From Nibribacter koreensis (lineage in GTDB: Bacteria > Bacteroidota > Bacteroidia > Cytophagales > Hymenobacteraceae), in contig NZ_BAABGX010000002.1 in the NCBI RefSeq assembly GCF_039541795.1, forward strand, positions 1,054,001-1,118,000: 64,000 nucleotides of DNA, given 5' to 3'. This document shows, one piece after another, positions 1-7,605 of the stretch; the stretch's first letter is position 1; every line of letters begins with the position of its first letter. The notes under the pieces were generated by a model, which worked only from the letters and a program-made list of their open reading frames with translations, made no database searches and had not been told where the DNA came from. A program made the translations under genes and the position numbers.

Positions 1-171
1 TTTAGCCGGAGACTTTTTAACGGCCGCCTTGGCGGGTGCCTTCTTTACCGGAGCCTTCTTGATAGTGGTTTTGGCACGCGTGGGCTGCTTCTGCTGGGCG
101 TCAACTCCCAGAGAACCAAGCAATAAAAGAAAGAAAAAAAGAAAAAATGCCCCCCGCCTATTTACGTTCAT
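1..171 (-). CDS. Secreted Lys/Ala/Pro-rich protein, N-terminus only (probable murein hydrolase activator, EnvC/M23 type)
   Basis: Only the first 57 codons are in the window. They begin at the ATG at 169-171 and read MNVNRRGAFFLFFLSFLLLG, a signal peptide ending near GVDAQ, followed by a basic stretch with repeated KKAPAK/KKAPVK units. The start overlaps the end of the DUF4292 gene by 14 bases, so translation is probably coupled. The visible part has no catalytic domain. In other Bacteroidetes the TPR-DUF4292 pair is followed by an EnvC-like peptidoglycan DD-metallopeptidase with a signal peptide and linker or coiled coil before the M23 domain, so that is the best guess. It is inference from gene order, not from motifs. 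Confidence 0.6.
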   Translation of the reverse strand, partial: MNVNRRGAFFLFFFLLLLGSLGVDAQQKQPTRAKTTIKKAPVKKAPAKAAVKKSPAK

Positions 172-916
172 AGTCCGAAGGTACAGAAAAAGGAAAATCC
201 AGAGAAGTTTCCGATACTGAAACCTGTTTGTGCTTGACCGCCACCACCGTGGTTTTGGCCGAATTTCCTTCTGGTTGTTGAATGGTCAACAGCAAGGCCA
301 TAGGGAAAGGCTTGCCGTTCACGTTGTCAAATTCCTGATAGTCCATGGTCATCAGGTCTTTGTTGTTGAGGTTGCGCACCTCTACGCGTTTGAGCTTGTA
401 GCGCGTGGTGTCCACATACTGGTCTACCTGCAGGTTGTTGCGCAGTTGACGCACGTGTTGCACCGGGCCCATGTTCATGTATTTTTCTTTGTTAGGATCA
501 CCGGGCACAAAATTACCCACCAGCATGTCCTGCAATTCTTTAAAGTTCACGTCAATCTTATACTTCTCTTGCAAGAGCGCATAAGACCCGGCAAAATATT
601 CCTGCTTAAGCCGATTGACCATAAAAACAGAGTCTGGCGTTATTTTCAAGCGGATTGCCTCAATACCCAGTTTAGACACAGAAGCCCAGATCATTTCATT
701 TTTCTTGAGACGCATGGTCACGTTGGCGCTCAGGTTCTGGCTTTCTAGTTGCACATTGCCTTTGGCGGCCAGGTAACTGTAGTCTGTGTTGACCACGTTG
801 ACCTTGTTGATGGTTTCTGGCGTGGTGTCAGAAGACGCGGTGGGAACAATGTCTTTTTTACAGCTTGCAAATAAGAAGAGGGAAACTGCCCAAAGCGTCA
901 GGAACTTGTTATTCAT
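158..916 (-). CDS. DUF4292 family lipoprotein
   Basis: 252 residues. The N-terminus has a short hydrophobic segment and lipobox LFASC with Cys19 as the lipid attachment site, so the mature protein should sit in the outer or inner membrane facing the periplasm. The rest (ANVTMRLKKNEMIWASVSKLGIEAIRLKITPD, split here only for description) matches the DUF4292 family of Bacteroidetes, which is predicted to be LolA/LolB-like in fold; biochemical function is not established. It overlaps the upstream TPR gene by 8 bases and the downstream gene by 14 bases, forming a tightly coupled envelope operon. A role in lipoprotein or envelope assembly is inferred from the neighbours. Confidence 0.85.
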   Translation of the reverse strand: MNNKFLTLWAVSLFLFASCKKDIVPTASSDTTPETINKVNVVNTDYSYLAAKGNVQLESQNLSANVTMRLKKNEMIWASVSKLGIEAIRLKITPDSVFMVNRLKQEYFAGSYALLQEKYKIDVNFKELQDMLVGNFVPGDPNKEKYMNMGPVQHVRQLRNNLQVDQYVDTTRYKLKRVEVRNLNNKDLMTMDYQEFDNVNGKPFPMALLLTIQQPEGNSAKTTVVAVKHKQVSVSETSLDFPFSVPSDYERK

Positions 917-2669
917 AGAGTTTTTTGTCTTTTATCTTCTTACTGATGACCTGCGAGGCGCCGCCCACCTGGTTGGCCTTGACCCATTGCTTGAGCGCCT
1001 GCTCGCGCTGGCCCAGCTGGTAAAGCACGTCACCGTAGTGTTCAATGATGGTGGCATCAGAAGACAGGGATACGGCCTTTTCCAGAATGCGTTTGGCCTC
1101 CTGGAAATCTTTCATCTTGTACAGCACCCAGGCATAGGTGTCTAAATACGTGGCATTGTCCGGAAACTGAGACACCAGCACACTGGACATCATTTTGGCC
1201 TTGGCCAGGTTCTGGCCGCGCACAGAGAGAAAGTAACTGTAATTATTGAGGGCATGCGGGTTGTTGGGATCCATGGCCAAGACCGTTTCAAAGGCCTGGT
1301 CAGACAACTCATACTGCTCTGCGGCATTATAGGCATCGCCTAACTGCATATTAAACTGCAACAATAATTCAGGATTCCCCACAGACAACCTTCTGCCGTA
1401 CTCCAAAGACTTGGTAGCCTTAGGATAGTTCTTATTAATAAGGTGCGCCGTGCCATTATAGAACCAGAACATGGCTTGGTTGGGGAAGAACTCCAGTGCC
1501 TGCTCAGAATGGATGATCAGTGAGTCGGTCTGGTTCATCTCACCGTCCAGCAAGACAATCTGCTGCCAGATCTTGTAGTGCCCCGGGTCTAATTTGACGG
1601 CTTTCAGGTAATTGTCTCTTGCGGCTTGCTTGCGGTTGGAGTTGGCGTAAATGTCACCGGCCACGGCAAAGGCCTTGGCCTCGCGCGGGTGTGACTTGGT
1701 CGTGAGCTCGGCCAGTTTAATGGCCTGCGCGGCTACCTTCTCATCTGGCAGGCGCCTGATGTAGTCTACCAGAATCTTTACCTTGGTGTCAATGTCCAGC
1801 CCGGCATTCCCAAAAGCCAGTTCCAATTGCGCTTCACCTTCGGCCACTTTGCCTTGCTGACGCAAAAGATCGGCCAGCATAAGGCGACCGTAGGCATTGT
1901 CTGGGGCAACTTTTAAAGCGCGTTCCGCCATGGCTGTGGCTTCCGGAAACCGCTTGTTGGCGGCCAGCATCTCGGCCTGGGCCAACACATAACGTACTTC
2001 CTCGGGGTTCGCCGCAATCAGGTTTTCGCCTTCTTTGAGGGCCTGCGCCAGGTTGTTTTGCTTTAGATAGATTTGCTGTTTCTTGAAAGAGACTTCCTCA
2101 ATGTAGCCGTACTTCACCTCTATCTGCGCTAAGGTTTTAAGGGCTTCATCTAGACGGCCTTTGGACAAATACAGATCTGTGAGGTTGAACAGGTACTGCT
2201 CTGTGTTGGGCAATTCTTGGGTAAGCCGCGCAAACACCTTGATGGCCTCGTCTACCTGTTGTTGGTTGGTATAGATTTGTCCTAACAGTAGATGATAATA
2301 GGGGTTGGTAGGCGCCAGTTCTAAGGCTGCTTTGGCGAAGGGCAAGGCCCCGCGGGCGCTTCCTAGCAACAGACTGGTCTCGGCTATCTTGTAATTGACC
2401 GCCGCATTGGACGGACTAATAGCGTAGGCCCGCTGGAAACGGTCCAGGGCCTTGGCGTATTCTTCCAGCACGAAGTACTTCATGCCTTCTAGAAAATAGG
2501 ACTCACTTAGCTGGCCTTCTTGCACGCTTAGGGCAGGCAAAGCTACCGGAGAAGTTGCCTCAACAGCCCCCTCCTTCTGCTTTTTACGGTCAGACTGGGC
2601 ATAGCCCGACTCTGCCGTAACTACCAACCCGCACAGAGCGGCCACTAATGTGAGTCCTCTTTTCAACAT
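909..2669 (-). CDS. Tetratricopeptide-repeat protein, secreted
   Basis: 586 residues with a signal peptide (MLKRGLTLVAALCGLVVTAE, cleavage near GYAQ). From about residue 50 to the end it is built of TPR units, for example YFVLEEYAKALDRFQRAYA, LLLGQIYTNQQQVDEAIKVF and ALNNYSYFLSVRGQNLAKA. TPR arrays are protein-binding scaffolds; being periplasmic and translationally coupled to the DUF4292 lipoprotein, this one probably organises an envelope complex. The start ATG at 2667-2669 lies 18 bases after the nucleotidyltransferase stop codon. The same order (nucleotidyltransferase, TPR, DUF4292, peptidase) is common in Bacteroidetes as far as I recall. Confidence 0.85.
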   Translation of the reverse strand: MLKRGLTLVAALCGLVVTAESGYAQSDRKKQKEGAVEATSPVALPALSVQEGQLSESYFLEGMKYFVLEEYAKALDRFQRAYAISPSNAAVNYKIAETSLLLGSARGALPFAKAALELAPTNPYYHLLLGQIYTNQQQVDEAIKVFARLTQELPNTEQYLFNLTDLYLSKGRLDEALKTLAQIEVKYGYIEEVSFKKQQIYLKQNNLAQALKEGENLIAANPEEVRYVLAQAEMLAANKRFPEATAMAERALKVAPDNAYGRLMLADLLRQQGKVAEGEAQLELAFGNAGLDIDTKVKILVDYIRRLPDEKVAAQAIKLAELTTKSHPREAKAFAVAGDIYANSNRKQAARDNYLKAVKLDPGHYKIWQQIVLLDGEMNQTDSLIIHSEQALEFFPNQAMFWFYNGTAHLINKNYPKATKSLEYGRRLSVGNPELLLQFNMQLGDAYNAAEQYELSDQAFETVLAMDPNNPHALNNYSYFLSVRGQNLAKAKMMSSVLVSQFPDNATYLDTYAWVLYKMKDFQEAKRILEKAVSLSSDATIIEHYGDVLYQLGQREQALKQWVKANQVGGASQVISKKIKDKKLYE

Positions 2670-2687
2670 AAAATGTGGTATGCTAAT

Positions 2688-3695
2688 CTAGTCGCGCAGG
2701 GTGTTGTAGTCGCCCAAGCTAAGATCTGCCGGTGTTTTCTCATACACAACATGGTTTCCTACCATTGAGTTTGCAATGAGGGCACTTTTAATCTTGCTGT
2801 TCTCTTGCACTATGCTGTTACTCAGCACAGAACCGTCTACCTGCGTGTTGTTTCCAATGGAAACGTGCGGACCTATCACTGAATTGTTCAGTACCGCATT
2901 TTCTCCAATATAAACCGGCGGAATGATCACCGTGTTGTTCAAGGTAGCGCTGGAAGATACCAAACCCTGCTCATCTTTGATGTACTCAAGATAGCGCTGG
3001 TTGGTATACACGGTGGCGTCTTTGTTGCCGCAGTCCAGCCACTCAGAGATAGGGCCTGGTATGAACACAGAACCTTTGCTCTTCATGTTCTCCAGCGCGT
3101 TGGTCAACTGGTACTCGCCTTTGTCTTTGATGTCATTGTCCAGCAGGTACTGCAACTCATTGCGCAGGTACTCGCCGTCTTTAAAGTAATAGATACCAAT
3201 GATGGCCAAGTCAGAGACAAAGTCCTGCGGTTTTTCCACAAACTCCGTGATCTGGCCTTGCTCGTTTAGTTTCACCACGCCAAACGGACGCGGGTCTTCT
3301 ACTTTCTGCACCCAGATGGTACCCTCGGCAGAGGTGTCTAGTTTGAAGTCTGCTTTGAAAAGGGTGTCTGCAAAGGCTACCACCACGTTGCCTTTCAAGG
3401 CGCTCTGGGCGCACAGGATGGCGTGGGCCGTGCCTAATGGTTCTTCCTGGTAATGGATAGTGCCTTTGGCCCCTACAGACTCGGCAATCTTAATCAAGCG
3501 GGCCTCCACCTCTGCTCCAAAATGCCCAATGATGAAGGCTACTTCTTCAATAGGCTCCTGGCACACTTTGGCAATGTCTTCTACCAGACGCTGCACAATC
3601 GGCTTGCCGGCAATAGGAATCAATGGTTTAGGAACAGTAAGCGTGTGGGGGCGCATGCGTTTGCCCATGCCGGCCATTGGTACTATTATTCTCAT
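2688..3695 (-). CDS. Sugar-phosphate nucleotidyltransferase with left-handed beta-helix tail
   Basis: 335 residues. The N-terminal nucleotidyltransferase domain (about 1-235) opens with IIVPMAGMGKRMRPHTLTVP, containing the GxGxRxxP/T phosphate-binding signature and the KP that follows it; DT in VVAFADTLF is the metal-binding site. From about residue 245 there are hexapeptide repeats (NTVIIPPVYIGENAVLNN, SIGNNTQV) typical of left-handed beta-helices. It would couple NTP and a sugar-1-phosphate to make an NDP-sugar. GlmU, RmlA and GDP-mannose pyrophosphorylase-like proteins share this layout, so the substrate is not fixed. The neighbouring flippase supports a role in surface polysaccharide synthesis. 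Confidence 0.85.
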   Translation of the reverse strand: MRIIVPMAGMGKRMRPHTLTVPKPLIPIAGKPIVQRLVEDIAKVCQEPIEEVAFIIGHFGAEVEARLIKIAESVGAKGTIHYQEEPLGTAHAILCAQSALKGNVVVAFADTLFKADFKLDTSAEGTIWVQKVEDPRPFGVVKLNEQGQITEFVEKPQDFVSDLAIIGIYYFKDGEYLRNELQYLLDNDIKDKGEYQLTNALENMKSKGSVFIPGPISEWLDCGNKDATVYTNQRYLEYIKDEQGLVSSSATLNNTVIIPPVYIGENAVLNNSVIGPHVSIGNNTQVDGSVLSNSIVQENSKIKSALIANSMVGNHVVYEKTPADLSLGDYNTLRD

Positions 3696-3766
3696 AGTAT
3701 GTAGTGATTTTTGATAGGTAAGTTTGGCCTACGTACGGGCAAGCCAAAATTTAGATTTAAAAAATA

Positions 3767-3804
3767 CGTTTTTGACTTCTTTCTACGAAAACAGGCCAAA
3801 AACG
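3767..3804. repeat. 38-bp palindrome, copy 1
   Basis: Right arm GAAAACAGGCCAAAAACG is intact; the left arm (CGTTTTTGACTTCTTTC) has drifted. It begins 6 bases past the dut stop codon. Confidence 0.75.
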
Positions 3805-3810
3805 GTGAGT

Positions 3811-4257
3811 TTATTTGGTGCCGGTGCTGCCGTAGCCGCCCGCGCCTCTCTCAGTAGAAGACAGTTCCTCAGCGGCTTGCCAGCTCACGCGCTCATGCCT
3901 GGCTACCACCATCTGGGCAATGCGTTCGCCATCTTCTACTACAAAATCAGTATCAGAGAGATTGACCAGCAAGACCTTTATTTCGCCGCGGTAATCTGCG
4001 TCAATGGTGCCGGGCGTGTTCACGATGGAAATGCCATGTTTGAAGGCCAGCCCACTACGCGGACGAATCTGAGCCTCGTAGCCTTCGGGCAACTCTATGC
4101 TGAGGCCCGTAGAAATGAGGGCGCGTTGCAAGGGCTTTAGCGTAACAGAAGCCTCTAAGTTGGCACGCAAGTCCATGCCAGCAGACTGCTCGGTTTGGTA
4201 ATGCGGCAAGGGATGCTTGCCTAAATTGATGACTTTAACAGAAAGCGAAGAATTCAT
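3811..4257 (-). CDS. dut: Deoxyuridine 5'-triphosphate nucleotidohydrolase (dUTPase)
   Basis: 148 residues, the usual length for the homotrimeric enzyme. It hydrolyses dUTP to dUMP and pyrophosphate, keeping uracil out of DNA and supplying dTMP synthesis. All five motifs are visible: AGMDLRA (I), PRSGLAFKHG (II), NTPGTIDADYRGEIKV (III, with the catalytic Asp), RIAQMVV (IV) and the C-terminal glycine-rich RGAGGYGSTG (V) that closes over the substrate. It sits 19 bases after the flippase gene in the same operon, an arrangement also seen in other Bacteroidetes. Confidence 0.97.
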   Translation of the reverse strand: MNSSLSVKVINLGKHPLPHYQTEQSAGMDLRANLEASVTLKPLQRALISTGLSIELPEGYEAQIRPRSGLAFKHGISIVNTPGTIDADYRGEIKVLLVNLSDTDFVVEDGERIAQMVVARHERVSWQAAEELSSTERGAGGYGSTGTK

Positions 4258-4276
4258 AGACAGCTAATATACAAAA

Positions 4277-5773
4277 TTATCTATTTAAGGCACGAAGCGC
4301 TGGCCTCTCCACCACCCACACCACGGCTACAAAAACCGCGCATAGAGCCAAGTGGTATACCTGCCTGATCCAGAAGTTATCCAGTTCCCACGCTTGCGCC
4401 AGCCAGATAAGTCCAGAGGCCAGTAGCAAATACCCGAAGATGGCCTTAAGGGGATACGGCACTGGAAAATACTTCTGCCCAATCACGTAACACACCACGG
4501 CCATCAAGAAATAGCACAGAAAGGCCGCAATGGCACTGCCCATGTAGCCCAGCACCGGAATGAGCAGAAAGTTGGCCACCACCGTCACTACCGCCCCGAA
4601 AATGGTGATGTAGGTACCGTAGTAGGTTTTATCTGTGAGCTTGAACCAGACCGTGAGGTTGTAATACACCCCATTGAACAGATAGGCCAGCAACAGCACT
4701 GGTACAATCTCCAACCCCGTCCTGAATTCCTTCCCGAGGAAATACTGGAAGATGTCTAGGTTAGCGCTGATGCCTAGATAGGCCAAGGCGCAGATAATGA
4801 CAAACCACCGCATGACCATGGCAAACGTCTGCGGCGAGTTCTTGTCCTGCGCCTGCGAAAAGAAGAACGGCTCTGCTGAATACCGGAACGCCTGAATCAT
4901 GAGGCTCATCATAATAGCCAGCTTGTAATTGGCCCCAAACACGCCCAAGGCCTGCTCATTGGTAGTGCCGGGATAAAAGCCTTCGGGAAGCCACTCGTCC
5001 AGCATGATTCTGGAAAGCATTTCATTGGTAGCCCCGGCCAGGCCCATGATGAGAATAGGGAACGCATAGACCAGCATGGGTTGCATCTCAGTCAGGGCCA
5101 GTCTGAATTTAAAGTCCCTAAACTGTTGCCAGAGCATGGGAATGAAGAGCAGGTTGGCCACCATGTTCACCACAAAAATATAGCCTACGCCCAAGTCAGG
5201 ATTGTAAATGGCTTCTACCATTGGCCGCAGTTCCTGCAAATACTTGCCCTCATACACGTGGCGGCAGAACAGCAGAAAGAACAAATTACCGCCAATGACC
5301 AGAAAGATGTTGGTCAACCTGATGATGGCAAAACGGGCGGCTTTGTTCTCTAGCCGCAGACGGGCGAAGGGAATGGCCACTATGGCATCTACCGCAATGG
5401 TGATGCCCAGCCAAATGATGTACTCTGGATGCTCTGGGTAGCCCAGGCTGGACGCAATGGAGGAATTGAAGATAAGCAGAAGCGCCGTGAAGGTGAGACT
5501 GGTAGTAAGTACTAGCGTTTGCACTTTCTGATAAAGCTCTTTCCGGTCTGCCCCTTCTTTGTTGGCATACCGGAAGAAAGCGGTCTCCATGCCATAGGTA
5601 TAGACGATGTTCAGGAACGCGACAATGGCATAGAGCTTGGTCACCACGGCATACTCCTCCCGCAGGAAAATACCCGTATACAGCGGCACCAGCAGGTAAT
5701 TCAAGGCCCTGCCCACAATACTGCTTAAGCCATACGCGGCAGTCTGACCCAGGAGTTTTTTAGCAATGCTCAT
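4277..5773 (-). CDS. Polysaccharide biosynthesis / lipid-linked glycan flippase (MATE-like, Wzx family)
   Basis: 498 residues, almost entirely hydrophobic, with about 12-14 predicted membrane segments from LLGQTAAYGLSSIVGRALNY at the start to LALCAVFVAVVWVV near the C-terminus. The N-terminal GLSSIVGRALNYLLVPLYT is typical of the polysaccharide_synt/oligosaccharide flippase group of the MOP superfamily, which moves undecaprenyl-linked glycans or lipid II across the inner membrane. It is the first gene of the minus-strand operon that continues with dut and the nucleotidyltransferase. The exact glycan cannot be read from sequence. Confidence 0.85.
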   Translation of the reverse strand: MSIAKKLLGQTAAYGLSSIVGRALNYLLVPLYTGIFLREEYAVVTKLYAIVAFLNIVYTYGMETAFFRYANKEGADRKELYQKVQTLVLTTSLTFTALLLIFNSSIASSLGYPEHPEYIIWLGITIAVDAIVAIPFARLRLENKAARFAIIRLTNIFLVIGGNLFFLLFCRHVYEGKYLQELRPMVEAIYNPDLGVGYIFVVNMVANLLFIPMLWQQFRDFKFRLALTEMQPMLVYAFPILIMGLAGATNEMLSRIMLDEWLPEGFYPGTTNEQALGVFGANYKLAIMMSLMIQAFRYSAEPFFFSQAQDKNSPQTFAMVMRWFVIICALAYLGISANLDIFQYFLGKEFRTGLEIVPVLLLAYLFNGVYYNLTVWFKLTDKTYYGTYITIFGAVVTVVANFLLIPVLGYMGSAIAAFLCYFLMAVVCYVIGQKYFPVPYPLKAIFGYLLLASGLIWLAQAWELDNFWIRQVYHLALCAVFVAVVWVVERPALRALNR

Positions 5774-5850
5774 GTAGGCAATTGGTATGGTAAGAACGGC
5801 AGAAGCATAGGCATTACTTGAAACTCTTTTGGGCTAGGCACAGGTACTCC

Positions 5851-5888
5851 CGTTTTTGGCCTCTTTTCCAGAAATCAGGCTAAAAACG
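5851..5888. repeat. 38-bp palindrome, copy 2
   Basis: CGTTTTTGGCCTCTTTT, loop CCAG, then AAATCAGGCTAAAAACG. Lies 45 bases after the enoyl-CoA hydratase stop codon and upstream of the flippase start. Confidence 0.85.
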
Positions 5889-5933
5889 GGAGTAAGATTA
5901 ATTCTAGTATGTACTGATTCTCTGCTTGGAGAA

Positions 5934-6716
5934 TTATTCGCCTTTAAAATGAGGCTTGCGCTTTTCTAAGAAGGCGCTGGTGCCTTCCTTGAAGTCATCT
6001 GAGCCACAGCACCGGCTAAAGGAGTTGGCCTCTGTCTGGTAGCCGTGCTCTTCTTTGTCATACCAGGCGTTTACGCAGTCTACAATCATGCCCACCGCCA
6101 GCGGCGCCTTAGAAATAATCTTATTCATGATCTCCAAGCACTTCGGCATTAAGTCTTCTACGGCGGTCACGTGGTTGACAAGACCTAGCTCTTTGGCCTC
6201 TAGTGCCGGGATAAGGTCACCGGTCATCATCAACTCCATGGCCTTGCCTTTGCCTACCAACTGGGTTAGGCGTTGCGTCCCGCCGTAACCGGGTATCAGT
6301 CCTAAGTTCACCTCGGGCTGTCCGAAGCGGGCGTTCTCACTGGCTACTCTAATATGGCAGGCCATGGCTAGCTCACACCCTCCGCCCAAGGCAAAGCCGT
6401 TCACCGCGGCAATCACGGGCTTAGGGCATTCCTCAATCATAGAGAAGACGTCCTGTCCGCGCTCGGCAAAACGACGGCCGTTCACCTCGTTTAGTTCAGA
6501 AATCTCAGCGATGTCTGCGCCAGCCACAAAGGCCTTCTCGCCGCTTCCGGTCAAGATGACACCGCGCACGTCTTCATCGTCATACACCTCTTGCATGGCC
6601 GTCTGAATCTCCTGCACCGTCTCAATATTCAAGGCATTCATTTTGCTGGGTCTGTTCACGGTAATGAACAAAATGCCGTCCTGGTTGTCTAACAGAAGGT
6701 TATTATAGTGCGCCAT
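5934..6716 (-). CDS. Enoyl-CoA hydratase / isomerase family (crotonase)
   Basis: 260 residues, standard for crotonases. It would add water to trans-2-enoyl-CoA thioesters in fatty-acid or amino-acid catabolism. The oxyanion-hole motifs are present (AFVAGADIAE and NGFALGGGCELAMACHIRVA), as is the catalytic-glutamate region FGQPEVNLGLIPGYGGTQRL, which carries both expected glutamates positionally. The C-terminus (TSAFLEKRKPHFKGE) is typical of short-chain enoyl-CoA hydratases. It stands alone, with the 38-bp palindrome between it and the flippase, so it is probably transcribed separately. The substrate chain length is not determinable. Confidence 0.93.
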   Translation of the reverse strand: MAHYNNLLLDNQDGILFITVNRPSKMNALNIETVQEIQTAMQEVYDDEDVRGVILTGSGEKAFVAGADIAEISELNEVNGRRFAERGQDVFSMIEECPKPVIAAVNGFALGGGCELAMACHIRVASENARFGQPEVNLGLIPGYGGTQRLTQLVGKGKAMELMMTGDLIPALEAKELGLVNHVTAVEDLMPKCLEIMNKIISKAPLAVGMIVDCVNAWYDKEEHGYQTEANSFSRCCGSDDFKEGTSAFLEKRKPHFKGE

Positions 6717-6944
6717 GGCTTAAATTCTAGAATATGTCTTTTTCAAAACGAAAGGCGCAAATATAAACAAACCCCACAGATATATGGGCATCTGGCACAA
6801 GACAAAAAAAGTAGGGGAAACACCTGAGGGAGAAGACAATGAACTGAAAATTCTTTCTTTACTTTACATACCCCCAACCGGAACTGTTGCGTTTTACATA
6901 CAGTTTACTCCCTACGTATCTCCATCTCACACCATTACTTAAGT

Positions 6945-7385
6945 ATGCGTATTTTTTTCAGACAGATAACGCTGGCAATTATCCTGCTTTTGACCACGGC
7001 GGTGTTTACAGAAGTGGCGGCCCAGCAAACTAAAAAGAAGAGCAAAGCCAAAAAAGAAATGCGGCGCAAAGGCCCGGACGGAAGAATGCGCGGCGCGGCT
7101 CCAGACGGCAACGGTGACCGCAAGATGCTGCTGGAGCGCGAGCAGGCCATCGCTCAGGCCAAGGCCAACGGCGGCGTGTACAACGGCCCGCGTCTGGCCA
7201 TTGCTAAAAACACCTATGACAAAGGCAAAGGCGGCTTCTCGCAGGGCAAGTATGTTAACAAGACCAATTACGCCAAGACCAAAAAGTCTAAAGGCCCCAG
7301 AAAAGTGATAGACCTGGACAACCCCAACGGCAAGCTTTACAAGAAAAGCCAGAAGAAACGCAACAAGACCTTCTTGTTCTTTTAG
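6945..7385 (+). CDS. Small secreted, strongly basic protein of unknown function
   Basis: 146 residues with a clear signal peptide (MRIFFRQITLAIILLLTTAV, cleavage after VAAQ). The mature part is very Lys/Arg/Gly/Asn-rich (KKKSKAKKEMRRKGPDGRMR, DKGKGGFSQGKYVNKTNYAK) and ends in hydrophobic TFLFF. No family is recognised. The composition suggests a periplasmic or surface protein that binds an anionic polymer, but that is speculation. It is monocistronic, followed by a good terminator, and convergent with infB. Confidence 0.75.
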   Translation: MRIFFRQITLAIILLLTTAVFTEVAAQQTKKKSKAKKEMRRKGPDGRMRGAAPDGNGDRKMLLEREQAIAQAKANGGVYNGPRLAIAKNTYDKGKGGFSQGKYVNKTNYAKTKKSKGPRKVIDLDNPNGKLYKKSQKKRNKTFLFF

Positions 7386-7409
7386 TCTTTACAAAGCATC
7401 TTTCATAGA

Positions 7410-7447
7410 AACCGCCTCTCCTGCTTAGCACGAGAGGCGGTTTTGTT
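7410..7447 (+). terminator. Intrinsic terminator of the basic secreted protein gene
   Basis: Inverted repeat AACCGCCTCTC / GAGAGGCGGTT around an 11-base loop, followed by TTTGTTTTA. It starts 25 bases after the stop codon. Confidence 0.85.
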
Positions 7448-7480
7448 TTAGACTTTTATTTTGCCTAAAATCAGTTCTAT

Positions 7481-7518
7481 CGTTTTGGGCTTACTTTCTG
7501 GAAAACAGGCCAAAAACG
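7481..7518. repeat. 38-bp palindrome, copy 3
   Basis: CGTTTTGGGCTTACTTT, loop CTGG, intact right arm AAAACAGGCCAAAAACG. Sits between two convergent genes and between their terminators. Confidence 0.85.
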
Positions 7519-7547
7519 CTCTAATATCCTGTATCTCAGTAGGACAT

Positions 7548-7580
7548 AAAAAAACCGCCCCACCTTTGCAGGCGGGGCGG
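7548..7580 (-). terminator. Intrinsic terminator of the rimP-nusA-infB operon
   Basis: On the minus strand a GC stem (CCGCCCC / GGGGCGG, extendable inward) is followed by seven T residues (7548-7554 as A on the plus strand). It lies 25 bases beyond the infB stop codon. Confidence 0.85.
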
Positions 7581-7605
7581 CAGTATTTCACTATATGCAT
7601 TCTAC